This document shows positions 24,225 through 34,000 of a DNA stretch of 64,000 bases, piece after piece; the first letter of the stretch is position 1, and every line of letters begins with the position of its first letter. The position numbers and the translations under genes were made by a program. The notes beneath the pieces were generated by a model. That model saw only the letters and a program-made list of their open reading frames with translations. It was not told the origin of the DNA and searched no databases. The stretch comes from Agrypnia vestita (Eukaryota > Arthropoda > Insecta > Trichoptera > Phryganeidae), in NCBI GenBank assembly GCA_016648135.1, contig JADDOH010000143.1, positions 248,001-312,000 of the forward strand, in the 5' to 3' direction.

Positions 24225-24396
24225 ATTATTAATATTTAAAGTATTAACTTTGTGGTTAGACATAATAACAGAATGTTGGTAAACTTAGTAAAAACCTCTA
24301 CCAGATTTACGGTCTACCGGTTTCGAGACGTACCCGTCTCTTCGTCAGGACCAACACTACACTAGTAGTGTAGTGTTGGCCCTGACGAAGAAATGA
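24225..24396. mobile_element. Group B hammerhead-like element, inverted pair
   Basis: The minus-strand copy has an intact core: CTGACGA (24348-24342), extra A, hairpin GAGACG-GGTA-CGTCTC, GAAAC (24324-24320), palindromic stem III ACCGGT, then A and GACC, which can pair with GGTC just 5' of the core as stem I. Downstream on the minus strand are GGTAGAGGTTTTTACTAAG (24302-24284) and a segment shared with 42.03-42.09 kb. To the right, the perfect palindrome 24351-24379 joins it to a truncated plus-strand copy (CCTGACGAAG, 24380-24389). Confidence 0.65.
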
Positions 24397-24399
24397 TAA

Positions 24400-25120
24400 T
24401 TCTACATTTTATTATTCAAAGTGGAGTTTTTTTAGCAGTATTCGTAATGAATATGTTATATGATTTATAAGTACATTTATATATGGTTAATATATGGTGT
24501 AAAATATTTTTATTATTTAATTTTATATTCATAAACTTCGGGTATTTATGATGGAGAGTTTATATTGCCAAATATGAAAACAAATTGAATACATCAATGT
24601 GAATGTTTATTCTAAGCAGAAAAAAGTATTCATCAAAAATACTATGACATCCTGGTTATCACGGGGAAAGGAAGATATTCCAGATTCAATGAAAATTTAA
24701 TGAAAATTGATTTATCTAGTGTCTGCGTTAGGTTCCTTTAAAAAAATAATAAATAATAATTCTCAAAAACATTTTTGTTTCTAAATATCTAAGAAACATT
24801 ATAAAGCTATTAGATATAATAAATCTGAAGACAGTATGATTGTACGGCGTAGTTAAAACAATTGGATTTTGTCGAGTGTAAGTTTCTGCAAGCTATTGCC
24901 ATCTCTGAGTGTTCTGAGTGATTAAATTACCATTTTCGGGTGGCATAACCGGATTTTCGGGGAATATGATATTTTAGATATTTTGCAAGTGTTAGGTAAG
25001 TAAGTACTTGAAAATAGGAAAATAGTTCAAAATCACACTGGTATACATAATAATATTCCAGTTTTATGAGAGGCAATTAAATTGAGTGATAAACAAATGC
25101 TGCGAACAATGCGTGTCGCA
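24400..25120. other. AT-rich DNA, nothing recognised
   Basis: No supported feature. Confidence 0.5.
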
Positions 25121-25122
25121 TC

Positions 25123-25289
25123 AATATTCTTACTATACATACTCAAAACCCTGATGATGGACCCTGCAATGGGATCCGAAACGTTGGCCGGAAAGATCGT
25201 AATAACATGGCAAAACACCTCAGAAAACACATACCTGAAGATTCTGAGTGGCCGTGAAAACCTAAGAACATTTTTAATATTCTTACTAT
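25123..25289 (+). mobile_element. Group A hammerhead-like retroelement with 14 bp TSD
   Basis: The flanks AATATTCTTACTAT (25123-25136 and 25276-25289) are identical 14 bp direct repeats, so the insertion is 25137-25275 (139 bp). It starts with 14 nt and then the core: CTGATGA (25151-25157), extra T, hairpin GGACCC...GGGATCC, GAAAC (25178-25182), palindrome ACGT. The 3' part ends AAGAACATTTTT. The 5' hammerhead position, fixed 3' end and TSD length fit target-primed reverse transcription. Best single-unit copy. The open frame 25082-25603 runs through it by chance. Confidence 0.7.
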
Positions 25290-25498
25290 TTTTCAAAATG
25301 ATAAACCCTCATTACTATAAAAATAAGTGTCCTGAAATGGAGCTCAAACCAACGACTATCACATCACTAGAGAAACATCATGATAACCACACCAACAAGA
25401 TACTTATACTTACTCATTCTACTACATTAGTTTTGAGAGAAACAGAGACTCTTGTCGACTTTTGTTCCTCGATATTGCTGTCTGAGACCACGGAAAAA

Positions 25499-25895
25499 AT
25501 GAAAATTCACGTTTTTTCCTTATATGAATTCCGTCGTTGTATTAATGCTGCACAGATGACATGCAATATCAACGATGTGTATGGATCAGATATTTCAAAT
25601 TGATGTAATGTGAGTTTTTGGTTTGATCGCTTTAGTTCAGGAAATTTTGACCTCAACAACAGACCCCGTGGACGTCCGAAGACTACAGTTGACACTGACA
25701 AAATGAAAGCTTAAGTCAAAGCGGATTCTTGTCAAACCTTGTCAGAATTAGTTACAGCCTTTAACCACAGAGAAAATCGATAATGATTCATTTTCGGCTA
25801 ATGGGCAAAATAAAGAAGCTCGCAAGGTGGGTACCGTATGAACTAACTGAAGAAAAATAGCGACTTGCGTCGAGACTTGCCTTTATTTATTAAGT
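25499..25895 (+). pseudogene. mariner transposase N-terminal region (broken)
   Basis: The frame at 25499 reads MKIHVFSLYEFRRCINAAQ and then INDVYGSDISN before a stop. A second frame continues WFDRFSSGNFDLNNRPRGRP and TTVDTDKMKA, then VKADSCQTLSELVTAF; later comes KLARWVPYELTEEK and RLASRLAF. This order is that of mariner-family transposases: first HTH with 'LYEFRRG.NAA....I..VYG', 'RWF.RF.SGDF.LED.PR.GRP', then 'WVPHEL'. Several stops and at least one frameshift; the catalytic DDD domain is missing. Dead copy. Confidence 0.8.
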
Positions 25896-25917
25896 CGGCA
25901 CGCAAATTAAGGATTTA

Positions 25918-26158
25918 TTTAATTTGTATTGAAATGACTGAATTTTTCGTAATCGATATATATTACTGTAATAATAGTCCAACGATTTACAAAAAATAAT
26001 TCAGAAATATTGAAAAAAAAGCAAACTTTGATATCGAATATCTCCAAAACTATTGATATTAGGTAATGATAGCTTGAACATTTTCGACTCATAATCAAGG
26101 CAGGAATATAGTCCTGCGAGCTTATTAATGTTTTCCAAATAACCCTGTGTATAAACAC
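25918..26158. mobile_element. Right half of palindromic element P, copy 2
   Basis: TTGTATTGAAATGACTGAAT through AAACTATTGATATTAGG to CAGGAATATAGTCCTGCGAG and AATAACCCTGTGT follow the right half of the 6.5-7.07 kb element in the same order. The left half is absent; the mariner fragment ends just upstream. The 79-codon minus-strand frame here is a shadow. Confidence 0.65.
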
Positions 26159-26159
26159 T

Positions 26160-27240
26160 AATCACATAAAATTATCTTTTCAATAAAGCCAATACCATGA
26201 CCGTCACCACAAATTTCATGTGTTTTATTTCATTTTAAAGTTCTATAACTCTAAAAGTATGTTGCTCTCTATTGTTTGGTTGAGTTAATATCAATTTTTC
26301 TTGACTTATTTATGCATTTTAATACATCTATATATTCATTTCGCTTTAAAGAACCGCGAAATTTTTTATCTATACTCTATTTTAAAGAAATAAACATTTA
26401 AAAATTGTGTGTATTTTTATAAAAATAATTGAATCTGAATCTTAGACCTTTATACCAACGTTTAAGCTATACATAGTAGAACAAAAATACCGATATTGTT
26501 ATGTAATGTGATATAAATTTCCAATATACGAATAAATATTGAGTTTGTTGCACGGTTTGGATTCAATACTCGGAACTTGCAGTCTCTATGGAAATTCTGT
26601 TCAACAATTCATGTGATAGAATATTTTAGGAAGTGATTTATTGAAATACCTTTACGATATAATGCAGAAATATCACTCTGAAGTATTATTGTATAACAAT
26701 AGTTTAAATAATGGAAAGATAATCTTATAATATCACATTTAAAAAAATCCTTATTCGGTCATGTCAATCCCTACGTGGCTGAGGGTGATATTATATACAT
26801 GTAAATATTTTAAAATTGAATATGGGTACACAATATGCGTTTATATTTCCGTATTAAAAAAATATAAATATATTACATAATTGAGGGCGACGCATAGATA
26901 AAACATTACGATAATTAAAATGGATGCTTATAAAACAATGTTTACTCATTTTTTTTCTATTGAAATACTTTGATACATCGCATTACATTGCAAATCAATT
27001 GTTAGAAAATGATCACGGTTTTGATAAAAATATAGGACTTTCTATTTTACACATAAATAATTTTGGTCTGAAATTTAACAATTTAGAATCATTAAAAATT
27101 AGTAAAGTTAATAATTAATTAATAAACAATTAAATTTAATTAGTTGCCCAATTCTAAAAAAATTTACAATATTTGCGAGTAATCAAGAACTTCAGCAATA
27201 ATATTTAAAAATAAATTTTCAAATAATTTATAAAAAACAA
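26160..27240. other. AT-rich DNA, nothing recognised
   Basis: No supported feature; the 64-codon frame at 26924-27118 has no recognisable domain. Confidence 0.5.
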
Positions 27241-27267
27241 AATACATTATTCATTTTGATATTTTGA

Positions 27268-27358
27268 CATGTATATAACACTCTGACGATGGAAAGGTAT
27301 TTCCGAAACGTTTTGGTATAATTAATCAAATAATATAAGTAGATTTATACAAATAATA
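27268..27358 (+). mobile_element. Hammerhead-like retroelement end, group E
   Basis: CTGACGA (27283-27289), extra T, perfect hairpin GGAAA-GGTA-TTTCC (27291-27304), GAAAC (27305-27309), palindrome ACGT. About 40 nt on, AAGTAGATTTATACAAAT resembles the AAGTGGTTTTTACAAA box of group D. Single copy in the window; no TSD defined. Confidence 0.6.
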
Positions 27359-27359
27359 C

Positions 27360-28370
27360 AATTAATATTTTTTAATGTTAACTCAACTTGAGTTTAATCC
27401 TAATAAATATGTAATTAAACTCAAGAACGTATAGTAAACATTTATAAAAGTACAATTTAATATTTAATATCTTGGTATATAATATTAATTAACAATTCGT
27501 TCAGAAGGAGACTGAAAGAGTGAAGGAACCGGAGACGTTAATGAGAGTTTGTTAGTAAATATAAAACGCAAATAATAAACACTGGTAGACTGTATACAAG
27601 AAGAATGCCAAATAAAAAATAGAAAGCTAATCAAGAGAGAAGGTTTAAATACATATATTTTAAGAACATTAGAAATATTTCGATTTTTATGTATGTATGT
27701 TAATTTATTATTCCCATATACTTCACTCAATTACGCTTAAAAATATACAACAGAGCGGTAGATATAAACGCTTTCAATTTGAAATCGTTTTTTTTGTAGA
27801 ACAATGGATAATTGCGAAGCAAGCAATTTGACGTCGTGGCTTTTTTGAAATATTTAAAAATAAAAATTGTGAATTAAAAGCACGATGGTGATGAAAATGA
27901 CTGCGATTTGAAAAAAGTGATGTTGTACTAAAAATTTCAAGCGGAATATGCTGTTTGAATATCATGACGCTGGAGCGTACCGTTTGCCGTTGTTTCCTTT
28001 TCAGGTAACAAAATTTCCTCCTTATTATTAGTATAAGAAATTGATAAGGTGCCTAAGAGTGTCTCATAAGCATCGAATGACAGTGAGGTAAAGAAAGATG
28101 CATACTTGTTTACATAAGAAGAAATGTGAAACGCAGGGAATGGATACGCAACCAAATAAAAATTGCAAACTTCATTAAGATTGAGAAAAAGTCTGAATGA
28201 AAATTTAGGCTTGGATATCGGAAGATACAAGTATGGAGTAGAAAGTAGGTAGACGAGGAGGCCTACATTCTTCATTGAATTAATATGGGCTAGTGATGAT
28301 GATAATGATTATATTACAACCTTAGTATTATTCGGTTATAATATAATCATTATCATGAACTAACCTTTTT
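27360..28370. other. AT-rich DNA with one hairpin
   Basis: The minus-strand frame 27937-28275 (112 codons) has no recognisable domain. A hairpin at 28298-28355 (GATAATGATTATATTA mirrored by TAATATAATCATTATC) is the only structure noted. Confidence 0.45.
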
Positions 28371-28371
28371 G

Positions 28372-28640
28372 CTTCTTCTTCTTCTCGTGCCCTGTCCGTT
28401 TACCGGACGTTGGCTATCATCATGTTGGATATGCGGACTTTGTTTACTGCGGCCCGAAATAGCTCCACAGTAGACTGGCCAAACCACTGTCTCAAGTTTT
28501 TCAGCCATGAAGTCCTCCTTTTTCCAGGGCCCCGACTTCCGGCAATCTTTCCCTGCATTTTGAGATGCAAGATCTCGTATTTCTCTGGATCTTTTTACTT
28601 AATATTTAAAATTGTTTCAAGGATAGTTTTTTTTTTGTAA
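28372..28640 (-). pseudogene. LINE tail, family L2 copy a
   Basis: Plus-strand text CTTCTTCTTCTC, then GGACGTTGGCTATCATCATG, GTTTACTGCGGCCCGAAAT and TTTCCAGGGCCCCGACTTCC is, on the minus strand, the C-terminal ORF and (GAA)n 3' end of an insect LINE (family translation like 'GPGRR..SWLKNLR.W...ST.ELFRAA.NK..IA.MIANVR'). Same family at 41.46, 46.17 and 47.4 kb, all minus. Frame damaged. Confidence 0.7.
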
Positions 28641-28969
28641 AAACTATTATTTTAATAGTTGTGTGAATTTGTTGATTTTATTAGTAAATAAAATTTGAAT
28701 AAGCAAAAATGTAAAATACAATCTTTATCTCAACATATACCTATTAACTATTCTGTATTTGGATGATGATTTGTATGCGAAAGGAAGAAGGAAAAAAGTT
28801 AAGTTTAGTTTTTTAGTTAAAATGTTGAGCCGCAGGGTTTCTGGAATGCGAATGCATCTGCAAAATCCAAGGCATTGTTTTGGGAAATCCACAGTCTAAC
28901 TATATTGAGCTGCTACAGCCAAGATAATGTTTGCCAGCATCGCTTCTATTATTCCCGCTTTTCTGCGCT

Positions 28970-28995
28970 TAGTGACCACGCCAATCAATATATAT

Positions 28996-29031
<36 letters not shown>

Positions 29032-29625
29032 TTCTAGAACCTTCTCCTCCCAGAACTTTCTAGAGCAGGTTTTTCCGGAACCTTCTAGACTCATCGACAC
29101 AGTCGGCGCGCCTATTTTGAAACAATCAGAAGCATTTGCGGCCTTCCCGTAACAAAACAATGTGCTAGAAAGCACTGTTTCGTCACCCAATCCCACCCAC
29201 GCACAGCCACCCTCACCAAACTCGCATATTTTCGATGTGACACCAAAGGCTATCCACCATCATAAGCACCGGTGGGTGGTTGTGGCTGGTTGTGGAGGAA
29301 ACTTGGCAGGTAGGGAAACACGTTTTTTTTTTTATATATATATATTTTATATATATAAACATATATAATTATATATATATATATATATATATAGTATATA
29401 TAGGTTCGAAATAGGCGCGCCGACTGTGTCGATGAGGTTCCGGAAAAACCTGCTCTAGAACGTTCTGGAAGGAGAAGGTTCTAGAAAATTCCCGAAAGTT
29501 CTCAACTGAGTGGCGGAATGTGTCGGTGTGTCTAGAAGGTTGCTGTACATTCCATAAATTTCTGGAAAGTTCTGGAAGGAGAATGTTCTAGAAGGCTCGC
29601 GAAAGTTCTATAACGATCCAAACAG
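28970..29625. mobile_element. HSE-rich inverted-repeat element
   Basis: Arms of about 85-90 bp (29033-29122 and 29405-29490) are inverted copies including GACACAGTCGGCGCGCCTAT. (TA)n runs lie just outside the left arm (28985-29028) and inside the right arm (29328-29402); a GC-rich unique core lies at 29130-29310. The arms and the adjoining 29490-29610 are full of GAA/TTC pentamers in 5-bp phase. The strongest array (29560-29608) has ten units, nine perfect, with one 1-bp phase shift. That is the HSF-binding consensus. No ORF. Superfamily unknown. Confidence 0.65.
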
Positions 29626-29629
29626 TGTA

Positions 29630-32575
29630 CTAAAAATCTACGCGTGCGAAACTGCGCGGGCACAGATAGTATAATTTATAATGGCCTTTTACAAAGATAC
29701 ATAGGAAAATTTCGAAAAATTATAAAAAAACATTATTCGTAATTTTATAATGATCGGCGTACAAAAAATAAAATCACACCGTTTATATTTCTACAAACTT
29801 ATTTATTTCACAATTTGTTGCGTCACTCCATCGGGCTTTGAAATTTCTCCACCTCAGAATTTAAACATTAAGAGCCATAAATCCAAACCCTTAAATTGTT
29901 GGTTGGATTAAGGAACATTTAGGTTTCTCATTCCTTGACATTCAACATCTCCATAAATACGATGATTAGTGGTACATTGTGGTTTCACAAACTCAATTGC
30001 TACCGTTCCACCCTGTTACTGAACTGATTAAAACGAGCCTCCAGTATCCAGATATTGGTTCAATTCTACCCTCAAAGTTTTTAATTAAATTATGTAAGGG
30101 ACCTACAATAAAACCCAATGAAATATCATTTCCTTGCCATCGGGCCAAAAATAATATTCTGTTTTTTTTTCATTTCCTTTCCAATAATATCAAGTGTATT
30201 ATTTGGGTTTAGTTATGAAGACACTCATTGCGTTATTAAATTTGAGCAACGGTGACAAAGTGGGCGAAATTGAATTAATAAATCAGAGATAAGTTTGCTA
30301 TTATCATTTCACAAGCATATTCGTGAAACTCTTATGTATTTTCGGTTTCAGTCTTATATTGCTTGATCTAACCGGTACTGAAGCTTCATTAACACACTGT
30401 GATTTATTATGTACATAATGAATAAAAATTATTCTGCTGCTGTTATATATAAACTTGTCTAGACAATTCACTGTATACATTTCATTGGAAAATTATTTCT
30501 TAGAATTTTTTAATTGTAGCAAATGATAATGAATTTATATTAAAATATATATTCAAAAATTTAATTTGAAATCAAAGAGGTCGTAGACACAAGGTGATAT
30601 TTCCAAGTATGCTTAGGATGGAAGATTTTTAACATTAAAATACAAGAGTTAACTAAACGTAGAATATTAAAACAATAAACTAAATATCCTGGTATTATTT
30701 TGTATAATTATTCGGTATAATTAACATATCTTGGTCGGCAATCCGAGAATATGAGTCAGACGGAGCATTTAACATAAAAGTCAGACATGTAAATTTTGTG
30801 AGAAATCCAATATTTATCGAAAGGGATATATTAAAAAAAAATCAAATTAGTACGTATTAAATTAATGAAGTTGACTTTTGTGCAATTATCCGGTAGTGAA
30901 TTGATAAAAGAAGAATCTTTTGTAATCATAACAAATAAATATCATGTTTGAGAACGATTTAATGTGCTGGACCTAGATTTTCAAGGGTTTAATGGCAAAA
31001 GAAAGAAAAGACGTTGAGACTTGGCGTGATTAAGTTTTTGGAGAACTGAACTAATATATGCTTCAAGAATGGCTGAGCTTGATTGACGAGAAGATGTATG
31101 AAAGGGAATTTTATGCCATGACAGAAGAATATGGCATTTTATCTTGAAAACTTTAAATACAATTCATTTTATTGTGTTGTAAGTTAACAACTGAGACCTG
31201 ATGATTGCGCCATTTGAACTAGAATACTCATTAAATTTAATTTGGTGCATTGTCTGCCTTTCGGTTGCAAAGGGAATAATAGACGTATATGCTGAGAAGG
31301 ATCACGTGACTGAATGGAATGCGAAGGGGGAATGTGTGACGGCGGGTTGAGGAAGAAAGCAGTGATGGAGTGGAAAATAGATAAGTTGCAGTAAAAACTT
31401 CAAAGAACAATAGTGGAGTGGAGTGAATGAAGTGGAAATGAATAAAGCACTAAGTGAAAAATAAAATTTTTGAGATAAGTATACAGATTAGTACTCTATA
31501 TTTTCGCTAATACATTAAACGCTGATCGTCCATCGGTGCAGTGTTTAATGTATCTATCCGTGCTAATTTCCTAGTCATATTGGAATGCATATCGCATAAG
31601 TATTAAGTGCCACGTCATGTTTTTTATAAAAAAGGGAATAAATGACATGAGTGTTTTATAGTTTTTAACGTTAACTCAGGTGAGCGTTGAAAATATTAAT
31701 GAAAATATGAAAAAAGTAAACATAAGAGCGAAAAAGACTATATTCGCTATTTTCCTTGTATGTTTAAATTAACATTTTGGCACTTAGATAATACTCATTT
31801 CCAGTATTCAATTTTCCACACTGAATTTCATCTATATTTATAAAAAAATTACATTCTATTAGAGATTCATTGATTACCCTGTCTATTTCTTCAATGCGCA
31901 GTTTTAGAAATTTGGAGGAGATATATTCAAAGTGAATAATGGGGATAACAGATATATTATACAAGAAGCATGATGAGTTATGATTAATGAGTGTTACCTC
32001 TGTAAAAAAGTGTATGATCTGCTGTGTACCTGTGTTGACTTTAGTGGAAGGTAATGCGTAATATGTTCCCTGTGATGGGAATTTAACTAAAATATTGAGC
32101 TGCGAATGTCAAATCACCGTGTTTGTATGAAAGGCTATCGCTCAATGTAAGTCTTTAATTGTCAAACCTATAATGTGAACCGATACTGAACGAGATGAGT
32201 GCAGACAGTATTGGGAGAAAAGTTAAATAAGGTTGAAATAATTACTCTGAATTAATTCGATGTCAAACTGCAAGGGTTTGAATCTTCTCATTTACTGTAA
32301 CGTGATGAAACGGAGTGAAAAGCGAAACCTGGCGACGTTCAAGTCTGGGAAGCGACGGAAAGTTAATGGATCATTGGACCATACATTAATGATCATACAT
32401 GCATTTCCCTGTGCTTGTTCCCTTTGGAACCTTCAACTTCTCCAAATGCTGCCTGGAATAAATCAGCAAAGAAGTTTATAAGAAAGTCTAATTTTCTTTG
32501 TAACCATTATTAATTTGAAAACTATCCAAGACTAACATATGAAATTGTATTCTTTAAGGAAAAATAAATATGCAA
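29630..32575. other. AT-rich DNA, nothing recognised
   Basis: No supported feature over about 2.9 kb. Confidence 0.5.
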
Positions 32576-32579
32576 GTCT

Positions 32580-32720
32580 TTTTTTGGGTTCTATAGGGCT
32601 TATAACTCATCGTACGGCTGATTTAAGTAATCACTTTACAAAATAAAACGTTCACCATTTCCATCCATGATTGAATATATCTATCAAATTTTTCGAGGTT
32701 GTATATATATTTTGAGTTTT
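32580..32720. mobile_element. MITE family M, fragment
   Basis: TATAGGGCTTATAACTCATC, CGTACGGCTGATTTAAGTAA, ATCACTTTACA and CACCATTTCCATCCATGAT follow the left half of the 54.98-55.36 kb element. The right half and both termini are missing. Confidence 0.6.
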
Positions 32721-32954
32721 ACAACCTATTTCACATGTGTGTTATAATTACCACTAGAGCCAGCGGTGTCCAACGCTTTTTCATTCCCCTAATCAAATAC
32801 GATGTCACTAATGAGGTATCTAATTTTTTTTATTGGAATTTAAATTAATATTACTTATATGTGTATATTAGATTCCACTGAAACATTAACATTGCACTAG
32901 AATACACCTGAAAACTATTTCAATTTTTAATTCCTTTATAGACCAGTTTTTGTC

Positions 32955-33060
32955 CAGAATATTTTGAGAATATGACAATATTTTATATTCTCAAAATTTT
33001 AATATAAAAATATTTTTACGATATAAAATATAGAAATATTTTGTTCAAAATATTCTGAAA
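32955..33060. repeat. AT-rich foldback
   Basis: CAGAATATTTTGAGAATA is mirrored by TCAAAATATTCTG about 80 bp on, with further AT self-complementarity between. May be a hairpin-prone tract rather than an element. Confidence 0.5.
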
Positions 33061-33479
33061 ACTATTCCTTTGTATTTTTTCACTATATTTTTTTTTTCTA
33101 CTAAATAAATAAAATTCGTAGGGCTAATGAAGTCTCGATTCTATAGAATGTTTATCTGTATGTGGTAATCTTTACTTTCAAGACGAAATAGTGGCAAACG
33201 TGTTTCCCTTGTTGACTGAGAGTTTAGCAGTGTAAACAGTTTTTCAGTGAAAAGAGTTGATTGGAAAATGCTGAACCTGAACATTCTTTGGGTTTAGTTC
33301 TTACTTGTACAGGCGTATACGTTATTTTTTACACAATCTTTGTAAAAGTTTTTTTAATATCAGTTTATAATTTTTCCAAAAATAAAACATACAACAAATA
33401 TATATTTTATAAAAAAAAACATTTATTTTAGTAAACATAAAAAATAAAATTATACAGAGTTGAAATAAACTCCTTCATT

Positions 33480-33575
33480 AAACGAGGGGACTGGAACCCA
33501 GCGAAAGTATCTCCCTTCTCGCATATCGGAGACGTGGTGGCAAAGTTAGTTCGTTTCCCTACGCCGTAACCACAA
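33480..33575 (-). repeat. Possible tRNA-like SINE head, type 3
   Basis: On the minus strand TTACGGCGTAGGGAAACG and GGGTTCCAGTCCCC have A-box and B-box-like spacing. The cloverleaf is poor. It forms the left edge of a GC-richer island. Confidence 0.3.
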
Positions 33576-34000
33576 CGTCACGCTGCTCGACGTCCGCTAC
33601 TCGCAGCATCACCTAGCTCATCTCTGTCTTCGCCTTACGACCAATCTCTAATCTGCAGTACCGACGACATGAAACACAATCGCTACGCCTCCAGTCTCCA
33701 GTCAGCCTCATCGCTCCACTGTCTTCGCAACCTCCAGCAGCGAACACCATCTACTTACGGCGGTACCACATCATCCTCGACCGCGATATGCCACCTACAT
33801 CAGTTATCAGCACCATATCCAGCTCGCAGCACGATCTTCACCTTGACTGCTTCCTGCACCTGCTACGCAAGCGACCAGGAACAAAACTGACGACCCCAGG
33901 CGCACCCAACAACTGCACAGATGACGACCGCGTTATCTACCAAGATCGGCAAAGCACTCACTGTAATTCAACTGAAAAATAAATTAACTCCATAAAACTG
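33576..34000 (+). other. GC-richer island with short ORF, unknown
   Basis: About 420 bp of markedly higher GC than its surroundings, C/A-rich on the plus strand, ending TAAATAAATTAACTCC. It holds overlapping frames of 73 codons (33669-33890, Ser/Thr-rich MKHNRYASSLQSASSLHC...) and 64 codons. No domain recognised. Could be part of an LTR-retrotransposon leader, a processed transcript copy or an exon. Confidence 0.35.

Noticed and set aside
25082..25603. 173-codon plus-strand frame as one gene
   Set aside because: It joins by chance a group A retroelement insertion, intervening sequence and the start of a broken mariner transposase; only the mariner part has family motifs.
27937..28275. 112-codon minus-strand frame
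   Set aside because: No domain, no neighbouring exon signals; composition like surrounding noise.
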